From Bacteroidales bacterium (GTDB lineage: Bacteria; Bacteroidota; Bacteroidia; Bacteroidales; UBA932), in the NCBI GenBank assembly GCA_016295245.1, contig JAEDLO010000012.1:1-26839 (forward strand): DNA of 26,839 bases. The letters run 5' to 3'. Of this stretch, positions 15,679 to 21,584 are shown one piece after another. Position 1 is the first letter of the stretch. Every line of letters starts with the position of its first letter. The position numbers and the translations under genes were made by a program. The notes beneath the pieces were generated by a model. The model was not told the DNA's origin and did not search any database. It worked only from the letters and a program-made list of their open reading frames with translations.

Positions 15679-16431
15679 ATGGGAAGAGCTTTTGAGTTCC
15701 GCAAGGAAAGAAAAATGAAGAGGTGGGGACATATGGCCCGCACCTTCACCAAACTCGGAAAGGAAATCACCATCGCAGTAAAGGCAGGCGGTCCTGATGT
15801 GACCGGCAACCCTCGTCTTCGCGCTCTCATTGCCGAGGCCCGCACCGAGCAGATGCCTAAGGAGAACATCGAGCGCGCCATCAAGAAGGCAACCGAAAGC
15901 AAGCAGGGAGACTTCAAGGAGATTATCTATGAAGGCTTCGGCCCGTTCGGCATCGCTTTCCTCGTAGAGGCTGCGACTGACAACAATACCCGTACCGTGG
16001 CAAACGTGCGCAGCTACTTCACCAAGTGTGGCGGCTCGCTCGGCACCTCGGGCTCGGTAAGCTTTATGTTTGACCGCAAGTGCACCTTCCGCATCAAGGA
16101 GAAGGAGGGCGTGGATCTCGAAGAGCTCGAGCTCGAGATGATCGATTACGGCGTTGAGGAGATGTTCCTTCAGGAAGAGGAGGACAAGGACGGCAACAGC
16201 TACAATGTAATCGTCATCTACGGAGACTATTCAGCCTACGGCCAGATACAGAAGTACGTCGAGGAGAACGGCTTTGAGCTTATCTCCGGTGGTTTCGAGC
16301 AGATTCCTAACGTGGATCTCAAGGATGTCACCCCTGAACAGAGGGTTACCCTTGAGAAGCTCACCAACCTTCTTGAGGACGATGAGGACGTTACCAACGT
16401 TTACTCTACCCTCAAGCCGGCTGAAGAATAA
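15679..16431 (+). CDS. yebC: YebC/PmpR-family regulatory protein
   Basis: A 250-residue member of the YebC/PmpR (TACO1) family. It starts with the variant MGRAFEFRKERKMKRWGHMARTFTKLGKEI in place of the commoner SGHSKW start, followed by GGPDVTGNPRLR and MPKENIERAIKKA, then the two alpha/beta domains ending near VEKLTNLLEDDEDV-type sequence (TLEKLTNLLEDDEDV at about 227-241). Proteins of this family are described as transcriptional regulators and, more recently, as translation factors that ease ribosome stalling; which applies here is unknown. The gene starts one base after the TPR stop codon and precedes the secreted DUF4380-like gene by 30 nt. Confidence 0.93.
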   Translation: MGRAFEFRKERKMKRWGHMARTFTKLGKEITIAVKAGGPDVTGNPRLRALIAEARTEQMPKENIERAIKKATESKQGDFKEIIYEGFGPFGIAFLVEAATDNNTRTVANVRSYFTKCGGSLGTSGSVSFMFDRKCTFRIKEKEGVDLEELELEMIDYGVEEMFLQEEEDKDGNSYNVIVIYGDYSAYGQIQKYVEENGFELISGGFEQIPNVDLKDVTPEQRVTLEKLTNLLEDDEDVTNVYSTLKPAEE

Positions 16432-16461
16432 TTTCGCAAACAATCAACTTCTAGACACGAT

Positions 16462-17343
16462 ATGAAAAAGTTCATCACCGCCACAGCGCTTGCGCTTGCG
16501 TTCGGCCTTGCGGCCAGCGCGCAGTTCCCTGGTATGCCGAAGCCTCAGCCGCAGGATTTGAGGACAATCAGCTCCGGCAAATTGACAATGACTGTCGACG
16601 CCGGCAACGGTGCCAAGATCCTTTCCTTTAAGTATGAGGACAAGGAAATCATCTCTCAGCTCCAGATGTTCAACGCTTTCGGAAGCACCTTCTGGACCAG
16701 TCCGCAGGCTGAATGGAACTGGCCTCCGGTAGCCGAATATGACAGGCTTCCTTATGAGGTTGAGACCAAGGGAGAGGCTCTGGTGATGAACGGTAAGCCT
16801 AGCGAAAAGTTCGGCTACAGCATCAGAAAGGAGTTTGTGCCGGGTGAGGATTGCATAGTTGTAAACTATTCCATCATCAACCATTCCGACCAGACCCGCA
16901 AGGTCGCCCCTTGGGAAATTACCAGAGTCAAGGGAGAGGGTCTCATCTTCTTCGAGTGCCCTTCATCCGAAATCTGGCCTGAGGGCTTGATGACTTTCTC
17001 TGATAAGTACGGATGTTCGTGGTACAACTTCGATGAGTCCAAGGAGAACAGGAAGATTAACGCAAACGGTAAGGGTTGGCTTGCCTATACCAACGGAGAG
17101 CTTCTTCTCGTAAAGGATTTCTCTGACCTGGAGGCCGGCCAGGCAGCTCCGGGCGAGGATGAAATCCAGGTCTATGTCAATCAGGGCCAGACTTTCATCG
17201 AACTTGAGAGCCAGGGCGCTTATCTGAGTCTTGCCCCGGGCGAGTCTCTCACCTACAGCGTAAGGTGGATGCTCCTCCCTTGCCGGAATGACTGCAAGCC
17301 GTCAAAAACCCTGCTCAAGGCTGCCAAGAAGAATTTGAAGTAA
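16462..17343 (+). CDS. Secreted DUF4380-like protein
   Basis: A 293-residue protein with a signal peptide (1-20, basic MKK start, hydrophobic core, ASA|Q cleavage site). The mature part has NGAKILSFKYEDKEII and FGSTFWTSPQAEWNWPP, the pattern of DUF4380 proteins, which are predicted to share the beta-sandwich fold of galactose mutarotases and may bind sugars. No catalytic residues can be assigned. It lies 30 nt after the yebC-like gene and is followed by a strong hairpin terminator, so it is probably the last gene of a three-gene transcript. Family call is moderate; secretion is well supported. Confidence 0.72.
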   Translation: MKKFITATALALAFGLAASAQFPGMPKPQPQDLRTISSGKLTMTVDAGNGAKILSFKYEDKEIISQLQMFNAFGSTFWTSPQAEWNWPPVAEYDRLPYEVETKGEALVMNGKPSEKFGYSIRKEFVPGEDCIVVNYSIINHSDQTRKVAPWEITRVKGEGLIFFECPSSEIWPEGLMTFSDKYGCSWYNFDESKENRKINANGKGWLAYTNGELLLVKDFSDLEAGQAAPGEDEIQVYVNQGQTFIELESQGAYLSLAPGESLTYSVRWMLLPCRNDCKPSKTLLKAAKKNLK

Positions 17344-17362
17344 CACCGCAGACAGATACGAA

Positions 17363-17409
17363 GAGGGTGACTAAAAAGTCCTTGTGACTTTGAGGTCATC
17401 CTCTTTTTA
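17363..17409 (+). terminator. Intrinsic terminator after the DUF4380-like gene
   Basis: A 41-nt hairpin (17363-17403) starting GAGGGTGACTAAAAAGTC and ending GACTTTGAGGTCATCCTC is followed by TTTTTAT. It lies 19 nt after the stop codon. Apart from the 4-nt loop it is identical to the hairpin that closes the V-ATPase operon at 10-50 on the other strand. Confidence 0.88.
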
Positions 17410-17417
17410 TATCCTAT

Positions 17418-17469
17418 TGCCTCCGGGCGGGCACGGGCCCCGGAGGAGACAGCCGCCCGCCCGGAGGCA
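17418..17469. repeat. GC-rich inverted repeat with 15-bp perfect arms
   Basis: TGCCTCCGGGCGGGC at 17418-17432 is the exact reverse complement of 17455-17469; the 22-nt spacer (17433-17454) contains GGGCCCC and another CCGGAGGA. As RNA this would be a very stable stem-loop on either strand. Neither side has a T run, so it is not an ordinary intrinsic terminator. The next 160 bases (17470-17628) hold no recognisable gene or motif. Confidence 0.85.
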
Positions 17470-17628
17470 TCGCAAAAATAGTTTTAAACCATCCCAACGA
17501 TAATCTGCTGCTCAACGATGAAGGACTGGTGTCATTGTGCCATATGTGAAGTACAACATGCTCCTCACCCAGAACAATACAAAGATCCATTACCATCTCT
17601 GACGGAAAAATCGCTCCCTCCTGTCAAA

Positions 17629-17885
17629 CACCTGCGCACCCAGGATGCCTCACAGGTACTTCTGACGGGGGGTACCCGCGCAGGTGAAGGCATAATGGTC
17701 TCACCTGCGCACCCAGGATGCCTCAGAGGTGCTTCTGAAGGGGGTTACCCGCGCAGGTGAATGACAAAACTCTCGAGAGGTCCCATCAGAGGTAGGTCTG
17801 AGAGGGGTGGCTTCGCTTCCTGTCAATCACCTGCGCACCTGATGTGCCCCAGAGGTACTTCTGAGAGGGCTCACCCGCGCAGGTG
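17629..17885. repeat. Array of 58-nt palindromic repeat units
   Basis: Three units of exactly 58 nt (17629-17686, 17702-17759, 17828-17885) each begin CACCTGCGC and end GCGCAGGTG, a 9-bp perfect inverted pair. Inside lies a second small inverted pair, TCAGA...TCTGA, around GGTRCT (weaker in the first unit). A partial unit at about 17784-17810 keeps only the inner hairpin. Units one and three are both preceded by TCCTGTCAA. Spacers are irregular (15 and 68 nt) with no target-site duplication visible. No protein-coding gene is credible across this region. Function is unknown; REP-like elements, protein-binding sites or a structured RNA are all possible. Confidence 0.85.
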
Positions 17886-17907
17886 AGGTCAACATAGTTC
17901 CGCGCCA

Positions 17908-17962
17908 GCGGGTCGCAGGAAGCGGGACGCAGGAAAAATGACGCAGGAAACGGACGCGAGAA
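17908..17962. repeat. 14-bp tandem repeat, four degenerate copies
   Basis: Copies GCGGGTCGCAGGAA, GCGGGACGCAGGAA, AAATGACGCAGGAA and ACGGACGCGAGAA follow one another without gaps, sharing the core GACGCAGGAA. It starts 22 nt after the last 58-nt palindromic unit. A further stretch at 17978-17999 contains GAGCG repeated either side of AACGAAGT. The remaining sequence to 18043 shows nothing I can identify. Confidence 0.7.
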
Positions 17963-18043
17963 ACTGTGGAAGGGTACGGAGCGAACGAAGTGAGCGGAGT
18001 ATTCTCAGAGGCAAGCCGCTGCAGAGCCCCAATCATAATTAAT

Positions 18044-18080
18044 GAAGAGGCCGACCCTTTTTAGTCGACCTCTTCTTTCT
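18044..18080 (+). terminator. Hairpin terminator between the repeat block and tRNA-Thr
   Basis: GAAGAGGCCGAC and GTCGACCTCTTC (18044-18075) form a 12-bp stem with one mismatch around the loop CCTTTTTA, followed on the plus strand by TTTCTTT. The minus-strand side is followed by an AT-rich stretch with few consecutive T, so termination of plus-strand transcripts looks more likely, although it also lies just after the minus-strand tRNA gene. It shares GACTAAAAAG and GAGG ends with the hairpins at 10-50 and 17363-17403 and may be a shortened relative. Confidence 0.65.
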
Positions 18081-18087
18081 TTAAGTG

Positions 18088-18160
18088 AGCCACTCACCAG
18101 GATCGAACTGGCGACCTGCGCGTTACGAATGCGCTGCTCTACCGACTGAGCTAAAGTGGC
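18088..18160 (-). tRNA. tRNA-Thr (CGT anticodon)
   Basis: The 73-nt minus-strand sequence folds as a standard cloverleaf: acceptor GCCACTT/GAGTGGC, D arm GCTC/GAGC, anticodon loop TTCGTAA with anticodon CGT, five-base variable loop AGGTC, T arm GCCAG/CTGGT around TTCGATC. The anticodon stem GCGCA/CGCGC has four pairs and an A-C mismatch at positions 31-39. The 5' anticodon half equals that of E. coli tRNA-Thr(CGU), supporting the identity. CCA is not encoded (TCA follows). It has its own promoter upstream. Confidence 0.95.
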
Positions 18161-18171
18161 TTTTCAGGGGA

Positions 18172-18202
18172 CAAAGATAGCAAAAAATCGGCTTGCTGCA
18201 AA
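18172..18202 (-). promoter_or_regulatory. Promoter of tRNA-Thr
   Basis: On the minus strand TTTG (18202-18199), a 19-nt spacer and TATCTTTG (18179-18172) match the Bacteroidetes -33/-7 consensus fully. The tRNA 5' end is 11 nt further on. The promoter lies between the arms of a perfect 8-bp inverted repeat, GGGGACAA (18167-18174) and TTGTCCCC (18203-18210), and directly after the nhaA stop codon. Confidence 0.85.
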
Positions 18203-18218
18203 TTGTCCCCGTGTTGTA

Positions 18219-19622
18219 TTACTTGTTCTTCTTTGCCGTAAGATTGATGAGCACGCTTCCGAGTATGCCGGCGCATACTGAACCGAGAAGAACGGCGATC
18301 TTGCCTGCATTGCGCAGATGCTCCATAATCTCTGCACTCTGGTCTCCAAAAGACAGGGTGTCAACGAAAATCGACATCGTAAAGCCGATTCCTCCGAGGC
18401 AGGCAACAGCAAAGAACATTGCCCAGTTGGTCCTCTCAGGCATTTCGCCAATCTTGCACTTGATGGCTATGAGACTGAAAAGAGTGATGCCGACAGGTTT
18501 TCCGAGAACAAGGCCGAGGAAGATACCCATAGACACGCTGCCAAGATATGGATCGAAGTTGAAGACATTGAAGAAGGCCGGGTCTGTGATCTCCACACCT
18601 GCGTTCGCGAGGGCGAATATTGGCATGATCAGGAAGTTAACCCAAGGAGAAAGGGCGTGCTCAACTCTGTAGCTCATATCCATAGAGCCCTGGGCGATGC
18701 CGTGGAGCTTGCGCAAGGTGCTCTTCTGGAGTCCGTTCGGGAAGCCTTCGTTATCAATGTCATTGAGGCTGTCAAGCCTTGCAATGAGGGCGTTTCTCTT
18801 GCGGTAGTACTGAGACTTGTTGTAGCGCGGAGTGGATGGAATCAGGAAGGCCATCACTACTCCGGACATAGTTGCGTGGATGCCGCTGTAGTAGAACAGA
18901 ACCCACACGAGGAATGCACATACAAGGTAAGGGAACATCTTCTTCTCGCCGATGTGGCGCAGCAGGAAGGTGAAGGCCATCACGATGAGCGAGATGCCGA
19001 GCAGCGGGAGATTGATGTCCCCGCCGTAGAAGAAAGCAACCACCAGGATGGCAACGAGGTCATCTGCAATGGCCAGGGCGGTAAGGAAGACCTTCATTGA
19101 TGTGGGCACCTTGTCTCCCAATACCGATAGTATGCAGACTGCGAAGGCGATATCCGTGGCGGTAGGAATGCCCCAGCCGCTTGACGCTGCCGTACCTCCG
19201 TTTATGATGGTGTAGATGAGCGCCGGAACGATAACTCCGCCAAAGGCCGCAATTACCGGAAGAAGAGCTTTTTTGGGGGTTGAAAGTTCTCCGTGGGTGA
19301 TTTCCCTCTTGATCTCAAGACCGACCGTGAAAAAGAAGATTACCATCAGAATGTCATTTATGAACTTCTCGACATTCATATCGCGCGGGAAGAGAAGATT
19401 GAAAGATCCTTCTGCGCTATGGAGGTTAATCTGGATGTTGGTCAGGAGAATTTCGTGGTAGATGTGCTTGGTGAAAGGCAGATTTGCCAGAAGCATCGCT
19501 GCGATCACACAGGCCAGAAGCAGAACGCCTTGAAACCAAGGCTGACTGCTAAGCCTTTTGCTACCTCGGCTAAACGACATAACACCCTTGTTCCAGGTGT
19601 AGATGGGAATTAGTTTTGCCAT
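18219..19622 (-). CDS. nhaA: Na+/H+ antiporter NhaA
   Basis: NhaA exchanges external H+ for internal Na+ across the inner membrane, controlling Na+ and pH. From the ATG at 19622 the protein has 467 residues with about twelve membrane helices. Key marks are FFFTVGLEIKRE, GIPTATDIAFA (D157, matching E. coli D133) and ALAIADDLVAI with the ion-binding pair D187/D188, plus a C-terminal GGIGFTMSIF. It is longer than E. coli NhaA (388) because of inserted loops near 65-85 and 280-310, a pattern seen in Bacteroidetes homologues. A longer frame starting with TTG at 19652 is unlikely because that codon lies in the -7 promoter box. Confidence 0.95.
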   Translation of the reverse strand: MAKLIPIYTWNKGVMSFSRGSKRLSSQPWFQGVLLLACVIAAMLLANLPFTKHIYHEILLTNIQINLHSAEGSFNLLFPRDMNVEKFINDILMVIFFFTVGLEIKREITHGELSTPKKALLPVIAAFGGVIVPALIYTIINGGTAASSGWGIPTATDIAFAVCILSVLGDKVPTSMKVFLTALAIADDLVAILVVAFFYGGDINLPLLGISLIVMAFTFLLRHIGEKKMFPYLVCAFLVWVLFYYSGIHATMSGVVMAFLIPSTPRYNKSQYYRKRNALIARLDSLNDIDNEGFPNGLQKSTLRKLHGIAQGSMDMSYRVEHALSPWVNFLIMPIFALANAGVEITDPAFFNVFNFDPYLGSVSMGIFLGLVLGKPVGITLFSLIAIKCKIGEMPERTNWAMFFAVACLGGIGFTMSIFVDTLSFGDQSAEIMEHLRNAGKIAVLLGSVCAGILGSVLINLTAKKNK

Positions 19623-19649
19623 AATGGATGTTTTCTTTTTTAGGGAGCG

Positions 19650-19657
19650 CAAATTTA
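19650..19657 (-). promoter_or_regulatory. -7 promoter element of nhaA
   Basis: TAAATTTG (minus strand), preceded by G and followed by CG, is an exact TAnnTTTG match, and the eleven bases GTAAATTTGCG are the same as in the dnaN promoter. It ends 27 nt before the nhaA ATG at 19622. No obvious -33 TTTG is seen. It decides the nhaA start against the upstream TTG. Confidence 0.6.
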
Positions 19658-19692
19658 CAAATTATTTTAAAAAATTGCTAAATTCGTGCATT

Positions 19693-20238
19693 ATGGAAAA
19701 ACTCATAGTTGTCGTTGACGTTCAACGTGATTTCTTTGACCCGTCAGGGTCATTATATGTAAAGGGGAGCGAAGTGCTTCCTGAAAAAATTGCCAGGTTT
19801 GCAGGGGATTACGACGCTTGCATCTTTACGCTCGACTGGCACCCCGCAAACCATTGCTCTTTTGCATCTATGGGTGGAATCTGGCCTTCGCACTGCGTCG
19901 CATACACCCAGGGAGCAGGCCTTGCAGACGAGTTCGCACCCCTGCTTGCCCTGCCTCATACCCATCTTTTCTTCAAAGGTACTCAGCCCGACAAGGAACA
20001 GTATGGCGCTTTCGAGAAGCTCGAAGACGGCCCCGTATATGAGCTTTTGACTGAAGCTGAAGAAATTGATGTGTGCGGCATTGCCGGCGACTACTGCGTC
20101 AAGGAGAGCTGCGCCAATGTGCTGAAAATCGCCCGCAACGCGAAGGTCTCACTGCTTGCGGACTGCATCTGCAGCATCGACGGGGGAGAGGCGCTCGAGG
20201 CGTTCGCCGCAGCTCAAGGCGTGGCCGTCAAAAGATAA
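19693..20238 (+). CDS. pncA: Nicotinamidase-like cysteine hydrolase
   Basis: A 181-residue isochorismatase-fold hydrolase, most likely nicotinamidase, which turns nicotinamide into nicotinate for NAD salvage. The catalytic triad is visible as D9 (VVVDVQRDFF), K95 (FFKGTQPDK) and C135 (AGDYCVKES). Metal ligands D48, H50 and H67 lie in TLDWHPANHCSF and GGIWPSHCV, as in nicotinamidases. I chose the ATG at 19693 (MEKLIVVVDVQ); in-frame upstream codons would run through the divergent promoter region. A near -7 box, TAAATTCG (19679-19686), ends 6 nt before this ATG. The 3' end overlaps the convergent FAH-like gene by 11 nt. Confidence 0.85.
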   Translation: MEKLIVVVDVQRDFFDPSGSLYVKGSEVLPEKIARFAGDYDACIFTLDWHPANHCSFASMGGIWPSHCVAYTQGAGLADEFAPLLALPHTHLFFKGTQPDKEQYGAFEKLEDGPVYELLTEAEEIDVCGIAGDYCVKESCANVLKIARNAKVSLLADCICSIDGGEALEAFAAAQGVAVKR

Positions 20239-20722
20239 TCTTGAAGTCACAGCTGCCCTCGGTATAGTGGAAGCTGCCATCCTCGCGCGAGCATAATGCT
20301 TCACGAGGGGAGGTTTCAATGGCAATCAGGTCGCCGATGCGGATGTAGCAGAAGCGTGTCACTTCGGCGATGGCCCTGCATACCCGCTCCCGCAAACCGG
20401 GATCGAGTTTTTCCTTTGGGCTGAGCTCTCCGCTTAGGAAAGAGCTGTGGTCGAGGCAGGACGCGCAGGCGAAGCCTTCCGGGCTCCCGTCAATGAGGTC
20501 TTCGGGGTAGAGGAGCGCGCCGTAGCCGAAGGAGTCATAATAACGCTCTGCGAATTTCTCGCCTACGCTGCGTCCCGGTTTGCACACGCGCACATAAAGC
20601 ACTCTTGAGGCGCTGATGCGGCTGATGAACTCGGGCACATAGAAGTCCTCGTTGTCGCGCTCCCAGGTTGTGTCCGGGCGGACGAAAGTTTTGCCCGAAG
20701 GGCTGAGTACTACAATATTCAT
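20228..20722 (-). CDS. Degenerate FAH-family (fumarylacetoacetate hydrolase fold) protein
   Basis: A 164-residue protein resembling the short FAH-family enzymes of Bacteroidetes: FVRPDTTWERDNEDFYVPEF corresponds to their K-P-D-x-x-L...F-x-x-P-D-F segment, GEKFAERYYDSFGYGALL to E-K-F-A-x-R-Y-Y-D-x-I-G-x-G-I-D-F, and YIRIGDLIAIETS to the F-T-L-K-x-G-D-L-I-F-T-G-T-P segment. The E-x-E metal-binding pair expected around residue 43 reads VLYVRV here, and other ligands are unclear. The fold may be kept while catalysis is lost (inference). It is 9 nt after the exonuclease gene and is the last gene of the dnaN operon. Confidence 0.65.
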   Translation of the reverse strand: MNIVVLSPSGKTFVRPDTTWERDNEDFYVPEFISRISASRVLYVRVCKPGRSVGEKFAERYYDSFGYGALLYPEDLIDGSPEGFACASCLDHSSFLSGELSPKEKLDPGLRERVCRAIAEVTRFCYIRIGDLIAIETSPREALCSREDGSFHYTEGSCDFKIIF

Positions 20723-20731
20723 CGGCGGAAA

Positions 20732-21571
20732 TCAGAACAGCCTTCCGTTGAACTTCTCAACCAGTTTCTCCTTCTTGAATTTCTCCTCGAGCCTGGCGAA
20801 CTGAGCCTTGGTGTCAAGGGTGAAGCTGCCCTGCTGAATCCAGGCAAAATAAGAAGGCTCGGTGTTGAACACCTGTCGGGCGGTCTTGCCTTTGTGTTTT
20901 CCGAAATTGACCACGGCCTCTCCCTTGTCGTTGTAAACAAGCATTCCGGAGAAGTCGACAAGGTTCTTGTGGGCATATGCCGAAAGGGCCTTGACGTCGT
21001 TCTTGAGGGTGTCGTAGTGGTCTAGCTGGGCCTTGAGCACTTCGTAGGTGGCGAGCGTGTCGGCCTCGGCCGTGTGTGCGTTCTCGAAATCCCCGCCTCC
21101 GCAGTAGAAGCGGTAGGCCGCCTTGAGGTTGCGCGGCTCCATCGCGTGGTATATGTTCTGGACATCTACCATCACTGGTTCGTGCAGGTCTATGTTGATG
21201 TTGGGGAAGACGAACTTGCGCACTCTCTCTATCTCCTCGGCGAGCATCGGAAGGTCAAACTTGGCGGAGTTGAAACCGGCCAGGTCGCTGTCCTTGAGCC
21301 AGTCCACAACCTCGTCCACCACTTCGAAGAAGCGGGGACAGCCGGTGAGCATATCGTCTGTGACTCCGTTGACCTTGGAGGCTTCGGGATTGATAGGCTT
21401 CTGACATTTGTTCACGTAGTCCCAAGGCTTTATCTTCCAGGTCTTTATCCTTGACTCGCCGCCGGGAAACACTTTGACGAAACTCAGCTCGATGATAGAA
21501 TCTGTCGGAATACTCAGGCCGGTGCTCTCGATGTCGAAGAACAGCAGCGGCCTGTTAAGGTTAAGCTCCAT
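20732..21571 (-). CDS. DnaQ-like 3'-5' exonuclease with ExoX-type C-terminal domain
   Basis: A 279-residue nuclease. The DEDDh active site is complete: D13 and E15 in FFDIESTGL, D106 in GFNSAKFDLPML, and H166 and D171 in HTAEADT. Residues 222-250 (NFGKHKGKTARQVF...YFAWIQQGSF) match the C-terminal module found in exodeoxyribonuclease X-like proteins. It should remove nucleotides from DNA 3' ends, in repair or proofreading. It starts 13 nt after dnaN and is followed 9 nt later by the FAH-like gene, so it is very likely co-expressed with the sliding clamp. Which polymerase it serves, if any, cannot be told. Confidence 0.9.
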   Translation of the reverse strand: MELNLNRPLLFFDIESTGLSIPTDSIIELSFVKVFPGGESRIKTWKIKPWDYVNKCQKPINPEASKVNGVTDDMLTGCPRFFEVVDEVVDWLKDSDLAGFNSAKFDLPMLAEEIERVRKFVFPNINIDLHEPVMVDVQNIYHAMEPRNLKAAYRFYCGGGDFENAHTAEADTLATYEVLKAQLDHYDTLKNDVKALSAYAHKNLVDFSGMLVYNDKGEAVVNFGKHKGKTARQVFNTEPSYFAWIQQGSFTLDTKAQFARLEEKFKKEKLVEKFNGRLF

Positions 21572-21584
21572 ATTCTTTCCCCCG

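Noticed and set aside
17518..17760. Possible 80-residue protein on the plus strand
   Set aside because: The frame runs through two palindromic units, has no recognisable family or start context, and the composition follows the repeats. The similar minus-strand frames at 17414-17596 and 17827-18036 were rejected for the same reason.
17629..17885. Possible CRISPR array
   Set aside because: Only three full units, with spacers of 15 and 68 nt rather than a constant length, units of 58 nt that are palindromic throughout, and no cas gene in the window.
17978..17999. Possible operator palindrome near GAGCGAACGAAGTGAGCG
   Set aside because: It is a short direct repeat of GAGCG rather than a true inverted repeat, and nothing nearby on either strand would be controlled by it.
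17404..18160. Genomic island or integration site at tRNA-Thr
   Set aside because: No integrase, no direct copy of the tRNA 3' end within the window, and flanking genes are ordinary housekeeping genes.
19620..19652. N-terminal extension of NhaA from a TTG at 19652
   Set aside because: The TTG falls inside the -7 box TAAATTTG, and the added residues are basic and unlike the family; the ATG at 19622 is preferred.
19603..19692. N-terminal extension of the nicotinamidase-like protein
   Set aside because: The 30 extra residues would be encoded across the start of nhaA and its promoter; the ATG at 19693 gives the standard family N-terminus.
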